Virus record (IMG/VR): IMGVR_UViG_3300046007_008787
Span: 1 to 30,904 of that record
Direction: 5' to 3' (one strand)
DNA from: a virus
DNA: 30,904 bases
A program made the position numbers and the translations under genes. The notes beneath the pieces were generated by a model. It was not told where the DNA came from. It did not search any database and was given only the letters and a program-made list of their open reading frames with translations. Position 1 is the stretch's first letter. Each line of letters begins with the position of its first letter. Of this stretch, positions 1-7,601 are shown in pieces.

Positions 1-1
1 T

Positions 2-535
2 ATTCGTGAGGCTATCTCTGAACGTGCCAGTCACCTGACAGGTAATCAGAATGTTGAGCTATGGCGGTTTGCTGGTGACAGCAACTGCGTTGAGCAGGCT
101 CGTGCCGAGCAACTGTCTCTGCTAGCAGACATTAATCAGCTGGAAGACATTCTGTTCACACTAAGGCTCAGTGTGGGGCAAGCCAACACTGCAAATGGCA
201 TCAACAGCGTGCTCACTGAGAAGGCAGTTGCACAAGCACGAGTGGCTAGGCTTCAGCGGCTGCTTCGCAACCCTCCGGCAGTTTCAGCTGGTCAGCTTGC
301 TGAGCAGGTCAAGCATGTGCAAGCCAACAACGAAAAGAACGCATATCACAGTCGCGATGAAATTGCAGTGAACTTGTTTACCGAACAGGATCTGCAAGGG
401 TTCCGTGAACAAATGGTACACAGTCGCCGCCGCCTTAACGAGCTCAGCGACATGCTAGTTGCAGCCAACGTCAAAAGCACTGTGGTGATTGCCCACAGTG
501 ATTGGCAGTTGCTGGAACAGCTGGATATTGTCTAA
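2..535 (+). CDS. 3' end of an unknown gene (partial)
   Basis: The frame is open from the first bases of the window to TAA at 533-535, giving 177 visible residues, so the true start lies outside. A GTG at 173 could start a shorter product, but the uninterrupted upstream frame has the same composition (many Glu, Gln, Ala, Leu and Arg), so I read it as one longer gene. The visible part looks almost entirely alpha-helical, with heptad-like Leu/Ala spacing that would fit a coiled coil, and it ends in a short hydrophobic stretch. I see no catalytic motif and do not recognise the family. The stop codon lies inside a strong RNA hairpin (529-554). Confidence 0.7.
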   Translation: MREAISERASHLTGNQNVELWRFAGDSNCVEQARAEQLSLLADINQLEDILFTLRLSVGQANTANGINSVLTEKAVAQARVARLQRLLRNPPAVSAGQLAEQVKHVQANNEKNAYHSRDEIAVNLFTEQDLQGFREQMVHSRRRLNELSDMLVAANVKSTVVIAHSDWQLLEQLDIV

Positions 536-554
536 AAGCGCGAGCTTTTAGACA
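529..554 (+). other. 11-bp hairpin with GCGA tetraloop over the stop codon
   Basis: Bases 529-539 pair perfectly with 544-554 around the GNRA loop GCGA (540-543). The stop codon of the preceding gene lies in the 5' arm. No U-run follows on the plus strand, so this is not a textbook intrinsic terminator. It could be an mRNA 3'-end stabiliser, a weak terminator or a protein-binding site. The following 212 bases, up to the next gene at 767, hold no ORF I can support and only weak promoter-like AT-rich stretches. Confidence 0.6.
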
Positions 555-766
555 TACAGTGGTGGGAAACGTTGTTTAGCAGATCATTTTGATATATCCG
601 GTTGCCCCTCTTGTTCAGTCTTTTCTTGTCACTTATCGTGATATTGTAGATTGTTGGACTGATAATAATAGGGTTGTCGCTTGTGTATTGAAGATTGCAA
701 GTTGTTACTTGTTATTAGATCATGCTTGCAAGTTTCCCACTTTCTGTCTTTTTTGGAGGCAAAACC

Positions 767-1594
767 ATGCAGTTTTGTTTGGTAAGTGATATTCATCAGG
801 ACTTTGGCATTTGGGATTGGGAAGTTTTCCAAGACATTCCCAGCGACATGGTCATGGTTGTTGCTGGTGATATTGACAACGACATTCGTGCTACCAGTCG
901 CTGGATTGCTGAATGTCATAAACGTTTTCCCAAACTGATTTGGGTGGCGGGAAATCATGATTTCTATAACACGGGATTCCATAGCACACGCTTGTGGGAT
1001 CGTGAACTGGAAACTCAGTTTCCTTATCCTCGCACAACACAGGAAATAGCAGAACACTATCGCCGTTGGAGCCTGTCACTGGGTGCGCATTTCCTCGACA
1101 AGAACACTGTGACTTTGGATGGCATGACATTTGTCGGGGCTACAGGATGGCATGATTTTCAAGCTGGCGTGCCTTACAGCAAGCAGCAACAGGTGGCAGC
1201 TTATCTGGAAAACATGAGTGATGCCCGTTACATACCTTGGGACAAAACTGACAAAGCCCGAGAGGTGGAAATGTCGGCCTTGGGTGATGCAATTTACATT
1301 GAAAATCAGCTTGCTGCTGCCCGGGAACCTGTTGTAGTTGTTACGCATCATGTACCGCACGCTCTTTTGCTAAGGCAACAGCCGCAAAATCCACTTTGGA
1401 CTCAGCTCAACGGCAGCTTTGCCAACACTCGCATGCAGGAAATCAACAAAGATCGCGTGCGGGCGTGGTGTTTTGGACACACGCATGATCGTCAGGATCA
1501 AGTTATTGACGGATGCAGATATATCAACAACGCCCGTGGCTATCCCCGTGAAAACAACAACTGGCGGCCTGAGATTATAACATTGGATAAGTAA
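767..1594 (+). CDS. Calcineurin-like metallophosphoesterase
   Basis: This 275-residue protein has the full set of metallophosphoesterase motifs in order: D8-x-H10, G34-D35, G-N63-H64-D65, T193-H194-H195 and G237-H238-T239-H240. These residues bind two metal ions in this superfamily, which hydrolyses phosphomonoesters or phosphodiesters. The substrate cannot be told from sequence; phage members include nucleotide and nucleic-acid phosphatases. I chose ATG 767 over an upstream in-frame start at 722 because GGAGG lies 7-8 bases before it and the first strand of the fold (CLVSDIH) follows at once. There is no signal peptide, so it should be cytoplasmic. The next gene starts 3 bases after the stop, which suggests co-transcription. 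Confidence 0.9.
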   Translation: MQFCLVSDIHQDFGIWDWEVFQDIPSDMVMVVAGDIDNDIRATSRWIAECHKRFPKLIWVAGNHDFYNTGFHSTRLWDRELETQFPYPRTTQEIAEHYRRWSLSLGAHFLDKNTVTLDGMTFVGATGWHDFQAGVPYSKQQQVAAYLENMSDARYIPWDKTDKAREVEMSALGDAIYIENQLAAAREPVVVVTHHVPHALLLRQQPQNPLWTQLNGSFANTRMQEINKDRVRAWCFGHTHDRQDQVIDGCRYINNARGYPRENNNWRPEIITLDK

Positions 1595-1597
1595 GGT

Positions 1598-2332
1598 ATG
1601 TTTAACAAACTTCTAGACTGGCAAGTGCCGTATGCTTTAACCAGTGCAGAATGGCGAGCATGGCATGCCGAGCAGCGTGCCCAGCGTCCTATTGCCTACT
1701 GGTTTTGTGAAACACTACCTGACATGCTAGCACCTGTAAAACAGCGGTTCACAGGCATGCCCTACAACCTGCGCATGCGCTGGATCAATCGTTACGATGT
1801 TATTCGCACAGGGCTTCCTCGAACTTACCACGATGGCGACACTCGCATGCTGCATGGCATGTTTGCCATTTTGGTTGATTTTGTGGAAATTGAAAAAGCC
1901 CACATGCAATATGTGTTTAGCGAAAATACTGATCCTAGACCTTGGTATGCTCGCCGCCCGTTTAGATTTTTCAGCCACAGGGTTCCCGAAGCCGGGTTGG
2001 AATATCTCAAATGGGAAATGAGCCTCGATGAGCATGTTGATGAAGCTTATGTGAACATCAGCCAAGCGCAGGCAGCTCGTGAAATTTACGACCTTTACAT
2101 ATGGTGGACACAAGAACGTCCCCTACGTGTGGAGCCCTATGCAGCTAGCGGATGGAACGATTACTATCGAGAAAACTACGAGAACAAGCAACGCGATCCA
2201 TTAGATGAACACGACAGCGAACAGGCTGACATTGCCCTGAAACGGTTGCATGATATTGAAATGCAATACGATCAACAGGATCAGGACTACCTGATCAGGT
2301 TGGTAAAAGTTCGCAAACATCTTTGGACCTAA
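1598..2332 (+). CDS. Conserved hypothetical phage protein
   Basis: This is a 244-residue protein starting 3 bases after the phosphoesterase stop, with TAAGG as a close ribosome site. It is rich in Trp, Tyr, Arg and His and looks mainly helical. Two segments stand out: MRWINRYDVIRTGLP near residue 60, followed by a helix with many acidic residues, and IYDLYIWWTQERP near residue 165. Large-phage hypothetical proteins with a similar WW-T-x-RP segment come to mind, but I know of no assigned function. There is no membrane segment, nucleotide-binding loop or metal motif. Position suggests a shared transcript with the phosphoesterase. The C-terminal 50 residues are highly charged and probably form a helix. 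Confidence 0.75.
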   Translation: MFNKLLDWQVPYALTSAEWRAWHAEQRAQRPIAYWFCETLPDMLAPVKQRFTGMPYNLRMRWINRYDVIRTGLPRTYHDGDTRMLHGMFAILVDFVEIEKAHMQYVFSENTDPRPWYARRPFRFFSHRVPEAGLEYLKWEMSLDEHVDEAYVNISQAQAAREIYDLYIWWTQERPLRVEPYAASGWNDYYRENYENKQRDPLDEHDSEQADIALKRLHDIEMQYDQQDQDYLIRLVKVRKHLWT

Positions 2333-2359
2333 CAGCTGGTCCTACCGGCAAAATCAAGC

Positions 2360-2387
2360 TTGCAAAATTGCATTTGGCAGTTATAAT
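2360..2387 (+). promoter_or_regulatory. Sigma70-like promoter
   Basis: TTGCAA (2360-2365) and a perfect TATAAT (2382-2387) are 16 bases apart. They lie in the 89-base gap between the 1598 gene and the kinase gene. Transcription would start near 2394, about 28 bases before ATG 2422, with GAGGTG in the leader. This probably drives the cassette of four enzyme genes from 2422 to 4927. Confidence 0.6.
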
Positions 2388-2421
2388 GCAAATGTAAGTC
2401 TTTGGCATATGAGGTGATTTC

Positions 2422-2922
2422 ATGCCCACTCTTTGGATGTTGGTTGGTGTTCCTGCAAGTGGCAAAACCACTTGGTTGCGTGACAGTGATATCGATTGGA
2501 ATCGCACCACCCTGCTCAGCACCGATAACATTATCGAACGCGAAGCTGCTGCATTGGGAAAAACCTACAACGACGTGTTTAAGAAAGTCATCAAGCAAGC
2601 TACTAGGGAAATGAATCAGCGTTTGCAGCAGGCTATTGCTGACAATCGCGATATTGTCTGGGACCAAACCAATCTCACGCCTGACAGTCGTAAAAGCAAG
2701 TTGGAGAAAATTCCTTCAACCTACAGCAAGGTTGCTGTTTACTTTCCAGTGCCTAATACCCGGGAATGGCAACGTAGGCTGAACAGCCGTCCTGGCAAAA
2801 TCATTCCACAACACGTCCTAGTGTCCATGGGCCAGGGCTTTACCATGCCCAGCCAAGCCGAAGGCTTTGACAAAATCATTGATGGAACTCAACTGCATGC
2901 AACTGACATCAATCGTAATTGA
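2422..2922 (+). CDS. P-loop kinase, polynucleotide-kinase-like (AAA_33 type)
   Basis: This 166-residue protein opens with a Walker A loop, G9-V-P-A-S-G-K15-T16, directly after the first beta strand. That layout is typical of the kinase domain of T4 polynucleotide kinase and relatives. STDNIIE near residue 34 fits the position of the substrate-binding Asp after strand 2, and VWDQTNLTPDSRKSKL near residue 78 fits the conserved D-x-T-N-x-x-x-x-x-R element of this family. These enzymes move the ATP gamma-phosphate to a nucleic-acid 5' end or a small molecule; the acceptor here is unknown. No phosphatase domain is fused, unlike T4 PseT. GAGGTG before the ATG supports the start. The 3' end overlaps the next gene by about 26 bases. 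Confidence 0.85.
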   Translation: MPTLWMLVGVPASGKTTWLRDSDIDWNRTTLLSTDNIIEREAAALGKTYNDVFKKVIKQATREMNQRLQQAIADNRDIVWDQTNLTPDSRKSKLEKIPSTYSKVAVYFPVPNTREWQRRLNSRPGKIIPQHVLVSMGQGFTMPSQAEGFDKIIDGTQLHATDINRN

Positions 2923-3460
2923 TGATTTCTACAACAATCCTGACTCGGTTCGGAACTTTGCACTGAGTCAGGATTTTTCTGTAACTGGTAACTTTCCCGG
3001 GCGCCGCACTCGTAGCTTTTGGACAGAAGACGTCAAACAAGCTATTGAATACTGGATGCCCTGGGCTGGCAAAATCAATAATACATTTGGAGCCGAACAG
3101 GGTGAAGGTTACTGCGGGTCTTTTCAGATTGCCACAAGCCAAGACCGAACTTGGATTCACAGCGACGGTTTGAAAAGTTGGGCTGCGGTGTGTTACCTAA
3201 CACCTGATGCGCCTTGTTCAGCTGGCACAGGTCTTTATCGCTGGCGTGAAACTGGCGCCTGCAGCGACGTGGATTTCAGCAATCAATATGACGGCTATGA
3301 CATGACCAAATGGGACCTAGTGGACAAGATTGGCAATCGATATAATCGCTTGATTATCTATCGCGGCGATTTGTATCATGCCAGCTTGGATTACTTTGGT
3401 AATAACTTGCATAACGGGCGTTTGTTTCAAACTTTTTTCTTTTGCACGGAAAACTTCTAA
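2897..3460 (+). CDS. 2-oxoglutarate/Fe(II) oxygenase-like protein
   Basis: The 187-residue protein shows the metal triad of the cupin-like 2OG-Fe(II) oxygenases: H88-x-D90 in WIHSDG and H161 in GDLYHASLDYFG. R175 in GRLFQTFFF fits the 2-oxoglutarate-binding Arg. Such proteins are common in T4-like phages of aquatic bacteria and hydroxylate proteins, nucleobases or small molecules. The substrate cannot be read here. I prefer ATG 2897 because VIDDFYNNPDSVR directly follows, which is how this family usually begins; in-frame TTG 2867 and ATG 2882 are alternatives. It overlaps the kinase gene upstream and is followed after 5 bases by the glycosyltransferase gene, so the three are surely co-transcribed. 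Confidence 0.8.
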   Translation: MQLTSIVIDDFYNNPDSVRNFALSQDFSVTGNFPGRRTRSFWTEDVKQAIEYWMPWAGKINNTFGAEQGEGYCGSFQIATSQDRTWIHSDGLKSWAAVCYLTPDAPCSAGTGLYRWRETGACSDVDFSNQYDGYDMTKWDLVDKIGNRYNRLIIYRGDLYHASLDYFGNNLHNGRLFQTFFFCTENF

Positions 3461-3465
3461 AAGGC

Positions 3466-4224
3466 ATGACTTACAAAATCTGCCAAGTGGTGTTTAGCAC
3501 CAATCGCTTGGAATATCTTGCTAAAACTTTAAAAAGTCAAAAGCTGCTGGATAGTCAAGGCTGTCAAGTAACCAAAATCCTGTTTGATGATTTTCCACAA
3601 GGCAGGTGCAACGATACTATCACAGCCTTGGCCAAAAGTCATGGTTATCAAATCAAACTACATGAACAAAATCAAGGCATAACAGGCACTTGGCAACATC
3701 TTTTTGACATTGTCAAGCAGGGTGATTTTGATTACATTTGGCATCAAGAAGATGATGCTGAAATTTTGCATGATGTGAAGTTTCAAGATCTCATTGAGAT
3801 CTTGCAGACAAATCCTCAGCTCAGTCAAGTACAACTGAAACGCAACAACTGGTATGCTCATGAAACTCAGCCTGTAACAGCCCTGCCACAAGATACAGTT
3901 TTTAAAAACTATCGAATTGAGCCAGGCAATCCTTATTTTTGGATGATGGCAAGTTTTTATTCCGCTGGGATTGCCCGTGAATATGATCATGTCAAACATC
4001 AAGGCTATCCCAGCGAAGCTACAGTTGCCAACTTCATGCTGAACAAAAATAACAGCCAAACTGGATTGCTTAAGACACACAGCGGTGGCATTATGGTCAA
4101 CCATTTTGGTGAATATAGTCGTGGGCAGAGAGTGAAACCCGGTGAACCGGGATGGGAAAGTTTCCAATATATTGATCCTCGTTTAGATTATAACAGCCGC
4201 ACCGGAGCTCGTTGGCAGGGCTAG
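3466..4224 (+). CDS. GT-A-like glycosyltransferase
   Basis: This 252-residue protein begins with a strand and loop (QVVFSTNRLEYLAKTL) typical of family-2-like GT-A transferases. It carries an acidic metal/nucleotide-sugar motif, E95-D96-D97, in WHQEDDAEIL, at the place where GT-A enzymes have their DxD. NQGITGTWQHLFD near residue 69 resembles the segment N-x-G-x-x-x-x-x-N before that motif. The later part, with MVNHFGEYSRGQR, is less typical. It would transfer a sugar from a nucleotide-sugar donor; the acceptor could be DNA, protein or glycan. ATG 3466, with AAGG just before it, is preferred over TTG 3442, which would overlap the oxygenase gene. Confidence 0.75.
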   Translation: MTYKICQVVFSTNRLEYLAKTLKSQKLLDSQGCQVTKILFDDFPQGRCNDTITALAKSHGYQIKLHEQNQGITGTWQHLFDIVKQGDFDYIWHQEDDAEILHDVKFQDLIEILQTNPQLSQVQLKRNNWYAHETQPVTALPQDTVFKNYRIEPGNPYFWMMASFYSAGIAREYDHVKHQGYPSEATVANFMLNKNNSQTGLLKTHSGGIMVNHFGEYSRGQRVKPGEPGWESFQYIDPRLDYNSRTGARWQG

Positions 4225-4237
4225 CAATAAATATTGC

Positions 4238-4927
4238 ATGAGCTCCAAACTTAACGCCCTAACAAACTTTCACAAAGAACTTAATCCCGAGCTTTGGAAA
4301 AACAATCAACTTGATCGTGAAGTGCGATACAAGCTGTTGCAAATTGCTCAGGCGTTTATCCAATACATCAACATTGATGATCTTGATCTTGAAGACATTA
4401 CCATAAGTGGTAGTAATTGCAGTTTCAACTACACTCCTCAAAGTGATATTGATTTACACTTGGTAGTAGACAGTTCCAGTCGCTGTTGGCCGCATTTACA
4501 AGAACTTTACATGGCCAAAAAAAGTCTATTCAACGACAATCACGATATAACCATTCAAGGACAGCCTGTGGAAGTTTATGTGCAGGACAGTCAACAGCCA
4601 CACTTTAGCAATGGTATTTTCAGTGTATTGAACAACAAATGGATCAAAAAACCCCAAGCTATTTCAGCTAAGATTGACCGCACAAATGTCCTAGACAAAT
4701 ACCGTGATGTAAAACGCCAACTGCAAAAAGTTATTAAAAATGGCGATCAAGATGAAATGCAAAAAATGCAGGAAAAACTGCGTGTCATGCGCAAGCAGGG
4801 TTTGGAAAAGCATGGCGAGTTTGGAACTGAAAACTTGGTTTTCAAACTACTACGTAGAGACGGCAGCATGGATCGCTTGTGGAAAAAGCTACAGCGCACC
4901 GTGGATCAAAAGTTAAGTCTTAATTAG
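4238..4927 (+). CDS. Pol-beta-superfamily nucleotidyltransferase
   Basis: The 229-residue protein has the superfamily signature G58-S-N followed by YTPQSD70-I-D72-L-H, where the Gly-Ser and two Asp residues hold the nucleotide and two metal ions. A helical region full of Lys, Gln and Met follows (about residues 140-200). The C-terminal segment is basic. Members add nucleotides to RNA, proteins or small molecules, and the target here is unknown. T4-like phages of aquatic bacteria often carry such a gene. No clear Shine-Dalgarno precedes ATG 4238, which lies 13 bases after the glycosyltransferase stop, so translational coupling is likely. Confidence 0.85.
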   Translation: MSSKLNALTNFHKELNPELWKNNQLDREVRYKLLQIAQAFIQYINIDDLDLEDITISGSNCSFNYTPQSDIDLHLVVDSSSRCWPHLQELYMAKKSLFNDNHDITIQGQPVEVYVQDSQQPHFSNGIFSVLNNKWIKKPQAISAKIDRTNVLDKYRDVKRQLQKVIKNGDQDEMQKMQEKLRVMRKQGLEKHGEFGTENLVFKLLRRDGSMDRLWKKLQRTVDQKLSLN

Positions 4928-4953
4928 ACAGTGAACCTTGTGAGATTTATAAT
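4924..4953 (+). promoter_or_regulatory. Sigma70-like promoter next to a start codon
   Basis: TTAGAC (4924-4929) and a perfect TATAAT (4948-4953) are 18 bases apart, at the end of the nucleotidyltransferase gene. The next ATG (4959) begins only 6 bases after the -10 box, so transcription would start almost at that ATG. Either the small membrane protein is made from a leaderless mRNA, or the promoter serves the HNH gene at 5162. Confidence 0.5.
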
Positions 4954-4958
4954 CTAAA

Positions 4959-5147
4959 ATGAAACTATGGTTGTGGATGGCCTTTTGTTTTGGCACTAGC
5001 TTTATATCTGCAGGATTATGCGGACAGTGGTGCTTTGATGTTCACAACGATAGTCTCATGAGTTTTGCTACATTCCATGTGGTGTTTTGGACACTTGTTG
5101 TGTTGTTTTATTGGGCAACTTGTTTTATAATGCCCAAGAACTCCTAG
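4959..5147 (+). CDS. Small two-helix membrane protein
   Basis: This 62-residue ORF is strongly hydrophobic. A first membrane segment spans about residues 3-20 (MAFCFGTSFISAGLC), then a short polar part with CFDVHNDS, then a second segment at about residues 36-56 (FHVVFWTLVVLFYWA). It ends in PKNS. It could be a holin-like or host-membrane protein, but two helices alone do not show this. No ribosome site is visible before ATG 4959. ATG 4977 is a possible later start and would leave most of the first helix. Function unknown. Confidence 0.6.
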   Translation: MKLWLWMAFCFGTSFISAGLCGQWCFDVHNDSLMSFATFHVVFWTLVVLFYWATCFIMPKNS

Positions 5148-5161
5148 ATTAACGAACAGTC

Positions 5162-5713
5162 ATGGCACATACTCTGATCTTGAATCAGGATTTCACGCCT
5201 TTAAGCGTGATTCCTTTAAGCACACGTAACTGGCAAGATGCCATGCGTTCGTGGTTTGGTGACGAAACTCGTCCCGTGGAGTTTTACCAAGACTGGAGAA
5301 TACACAGCACTAGGCAAAGCTGGCCAGTTCCCAGTGTCATGGCATGCAACAAATACATTCGCAAGAAACCCGGAGTTAGATACAGTCGCAGCAACTTGCT
5401 CATGCGTGATCGACACCAGTGCCAGTATTGCGGATGTGCATTGGATTTGCAGTCAGTTACAGTGGACCATGTTTTACCACGTGTAAAAGGCGGTATCACA
5501 CGATGGGAAAACGTCGTCAGTGCGTGCGGACATTGCAACAGTGTCAAAGGGCATAAAACCCATTTAAAGCCACGTGTAAGACCCATAAAACCCGACTACT
5601 TTCAACTAGTTGCTATTGCCTGCCAGCGGCCTATTACTATTCCACATAGAAGCTGGATACCTTATTTGCCTTGGTCCCCGGATTTAATCACTGTAAAAGA
5701 AACTTACACGTAA
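5162..5713 (+). CDS. HNH endonuclease (McrA-like family)
   Basis: The 183-residue protein has a zinc-binding pair C87-x-x-C90 (CQYCG), then the ββα-metal core with D102-H103 (VDHVLPRVKGG), N117 (WENVV), and C122-x-x-C125-N126 (CGHCNSVKG). The N-terminal half (LILNQDFTPLSVI) and the segment PVPSV match the layout of the common bacterial HNH family usually annotated as McrA-like, rather than a phage homing enzyme. It would cut or nick DNA with a metal-activated His; the target is unknown. No good ribosome site lies before ATG 5162. There is no intron or split gene nearby to suggest homing. Confidence 0.88.
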   Translation: MAHTLILNQDFTPLSVIPLSTRNWQDAMRSWFGDETRPVEFYQDWRIHSTRQSWPVPSVMACNKYIRKKPGVRYSRSNLLMRDRHQCQYCGCALDLQSVTVDHVLPRVKGGITRWENVVSACGHCNSVKGHKTHLKPRVRPIKPDYFQLVAIACQRPITIPHRSWIPYLPWSPDLITVKETYT

Positions 5714-5770
5714 TAGAGATTAGACTTTGGCTTGTGTTGTCTGTTAAACTCCCGAGAAAAGGATGTTAGC

Positions 5771-5968
5771 ATGGACAACACAGGCGATAATCAACCTATT
5801 ATTACTTTGCCTGACTTGCAGGAAATATGTGATATAATCAAGCTGGCAAGTGAGCGCGGCGCTTTTCGCGTGGGTGAATACAGCCAAGTTGGTGCTTGTT
5901 TTGACAAGTTGCAAAGTTTCTTAACTCAAGCACATCTCATTACAAATCAAGGAGAAACAAATGTTTGA
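5771..5968 (+). CDS. Small conserved hypothetical protein
   Basis: The 65-residue acidic protein contains ITLPDLQEICDIIKLASERG followed by AFRVGEYSQVGACFDKLQSFL. This pattern of a linker-strand-helix-helix recurs in small proteins of T4-like aquatic phages that have no known role. I chose ATG 5771 because AAAAGGA lies about 9 bases upstream; the in-frame ATG at 5732 would add residues from the promoter-like spacer. Its stop overlaps the next start by 8 bases, so the pair is translated together. It may be a partner of the downstream protein. Confidence 0.7.
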   Translation: MDNTGDNQPIITLPDLQEICDIIKLASERGAFRVGEYSQVGACFDKLQSFLTQAHLITNQGETNV

Positions 5969-6614
5969 AGGCATGTTACGCCATGTGGGCGTAATTAACA
6001 ATACAGGTAAAAATGTTGCTGTGGTATTCATGACTTTACCTGACGATGATCAAAACTGCTTGGTGGTGGACATGGATGCACTTCCAGAAATCTTCCAACA
6101 AAGTGTGAAAAAGATTATCGAAAGCAACGAAGCACAGCAAACAGAAAACCTAGGCGATATTTTGGGACGCAGAATGAGTCCTGATGGTAGTAATAGCACA
6201 GTGTTGGTAAAGTTGCACCAAGCAGGTCGTTTGCAAAAGCTGCCAGTGGAGTTGATTAGTCTAGTGCCGCGCCGCGGAGTCACTTGGCCACTACGTGATG
6301 TGTTGGCTGCCATGAAAGCAAGCCAAAATCCAAAAGTTATTGATACAGATTTGGATCCTGATCAAGCAGAGATTGCACAAGAAGAACTTGTGAAGTTCAA
6401 TGCATTTGCCAACAACATTGAAGCCACTGCAAGTGAAGGCACTATGTCCCAAGCACAAGATTTGATACGCATGGCTGAAATGCTGGAAGCTGATGCAGCA
6501 CAACGCCGTTCACGAGCTTATCAACTTGCCCCGGAACTGGCGCCTAAAAACAAAGCCAAAAGTAAAAACCCTGGATTACCCACAGCGCCGCCTGCTGTTG
6601 CAGTGGAACAATAA
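5961..6614 (+). CDS. Conserved hypothetical protein
   Basis: The 217-residue protein has a clear ribosome site (AAGGAG 7 bases before ATG 5961, inside the previous gene). The N-terminal half looks like mixed strands (RHVGVINNTGKNVAVVFMTLP). A segment around residues 50-95 is polar, followed by LPVELISLVPRRGVTWPLRDVL, then a long helical part rich in Glu, Gln and Met. It ends in a Lys/Pro/Ala-rich tail (KNKAKSKNPG) that is probably disordered. I recognise no enzyme motif. Its place next to the 65-aa gene and before a strong terminator makes it the last gene of the plus-strand block. Function unknown. Confidence 0.75.
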   Translation: MFEGMLRHVGVINNTGKNVAVVFMTLPDDDQNCLVVDMDALPEIFQQSVKKIIESNEAQQTENLGDILGRRMSPDGSNSTVLVKLHQAGRLQKLPVELISLVPRRGVTWPLRDVLAAMKASQNPKVIDTDLDPDQAEIAQEELVKFNAFANNIEATASEGTMSQAQDLIRMAEMLEADAAQRRSRAYQLAPELAPKNKAKSKNPGLPTAPPAVAVEQ

Positions 6615-6640
6615 AAAAGCCGAGCGCAAGCTCGGCTTTT
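6615..6640. terminator. Bidirectional intrinsic terminator, GCAA loop
   Basis: AAAAGCCGAGC (6615-6625) pairs perfectly with GCTCGGCTTTT (6630-6640) around the tetraloop GCAA. On the plus strand it ends in four U and starts right after the TAA of the 217-aa gene. On the minus strand it ends in six U (6618-6613) just past the stop of thyX. It therefore stops transcription from both of the converging genes. Confidence 0.9.
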
Positions 6641-6644
6641 CCAC

Positions 6645-7562
6645 CTAAAGCCTAAAATCTAAAGTTCGTAAAAACTCTAATAGCTCTTTGGCACTGATGC
6701 CATAATGACTGCAAAGAGTTTTTTCATCACCATGAAATGCAATCATGGCACGCAATGCAGATTTGGCACTGACTTCGTCAAGATTGCTCTGTGCAACAAT
6801 ATCACGTAGCAGTTGTGTCTCACCTTGACTGAGCTTGCGGCTGCTTTGAACATAGTCTTGGAAAGCCTGATAGGCGATCGGGCAACGTTGCTGGACAAAC
6901 TGTCCAATAGCTTGACCATATTGTTGTATTTCCCACTGAGCATGAGCATCATCGCGCAACATCACATAATGTAGGAGGTTCTTTAAATCAATCTTCCAAT
7001 ACATTTCTGTATAGTTACTAACTGGCAATACCAATCTAGCTAGTTCACGGCTGAGTGATTGACCACCACTTAGCTCACGCGGCTCAAGAAGTGTTTTGTA
7101 AAGTCTGAGACTTTCAGCTTGATGACGTTGCATTTGTTCCCAAATGTCAGTTTGATCAAAACTCACAAGTGGATCAGCACTGCCTTGTTTGTTGATGTGA
7201 TCTTGACCTTGCAAACGATGCTTCTCGGGAAGATAAAACTCACTGCTCATCTCACTGTATCTACCGCTGTATTCATTTACACTGGCAGTGCGGTGCCTAA
7301 TATGTTGTCGGGCAACAAATATGGGCATTTTGATATGAAACAAAAACTCAACCATTTCAAAAGGTGAGGTATGAGAATTTTTCATGAGATAGCGAATTAA
7401 TCCAGTGTCTTCTCTTACTGTTTTTGTTCCAGTTCCGTAACTTACGCGAGCTGCACGGGCAATAAGAGCATCATCACCCATGACGTCTACCAAGCCCACA
7501 AATCCTGAATCTAATACAGGAATGTAGTTGGCATCATTTAAGATTGCAGATTGTAATGTCAT
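6645..7562 (-). CDS. thyX: Flavin-dependent thymidylate synthase ThyX
   Basis: The 305-residue protein carries the ThyX signature R89-H90-R91-(x7)-S99 (RHRTASVNEYS), which binds FAD and dUMP, and the conserved segment SHTSPFEMVEF at about residues 63-73. ThyX methylates dUMP to dTMP using methylenetetrahydrofolate, with reduced FAD as hydride source (EC 2.1.1.148). SRELARLVLPVSNYTEMYW near residue 170 matches the later conserved block. The protein is longer than the usual 210-250 residues of many bacterial forms, by a C-terminal extension of roughly 60 residues with helical character. AAGG lies before ATG 7562. It has its own promoter and palindrome and ends at a strong terminator, so it is a separate unit from the late genes. 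Confidence 0.96.
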   Translation of the reverse strand: MTLQSAILNDANYIPVLDSGFVGLVDVMGDDALIARAARVSYGTGTKTVREDTGLIRYLMKNSHTSPFEMVEFLFHIKMPIFVARQHIRHRTASVNEYSGRYSEMSSEFYLPEKHRLQGQDHINKQGSADPLVSFDQTDIWEQMQRHQAESLRLYKTLLEPRELSGGQSLSRELARLVLPVSNYTEMYWKIDLKNLLHYVMLRDDAHAQWEIQQYGQAIGQFVQQRCPIAYQAFQDYVQSSRKLSQGETQLLRDIVAQSNLDEVSAKSALRAMIAFHGDEKTLCSHYGISAKELLEFLRTLDFRL

Positions 7563-7567
7563 AAACT

Positions 7568-7601
7568 ACCTTGAGGTTATTGTTTAATAATAACTCAAGG
7601 T
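7568..7601. repeat. Palindrome over the thyX promoter and leader
   Basis: ACCTTGAG-G-TTATT (7568-7581) and AATAACTCAAGGT (7589-7601) form a 13-bp inverted repeat with one bulged base and a 7-base centre. It covers the thyX -10 box and expected start site and reaches the ribosome site. As DNA it could be an operator. In read-through RNA from upstream it would hide the AAGG. No U-run follows, so it is not a terminator. Confidence 0.6.

Noticed and set aside
4227-4234. AATAAATA on the plus strand as a late promoter
   Set aside because: It differs from the octamer and lies only 4 bases before ATG 4238, with no late gene following.
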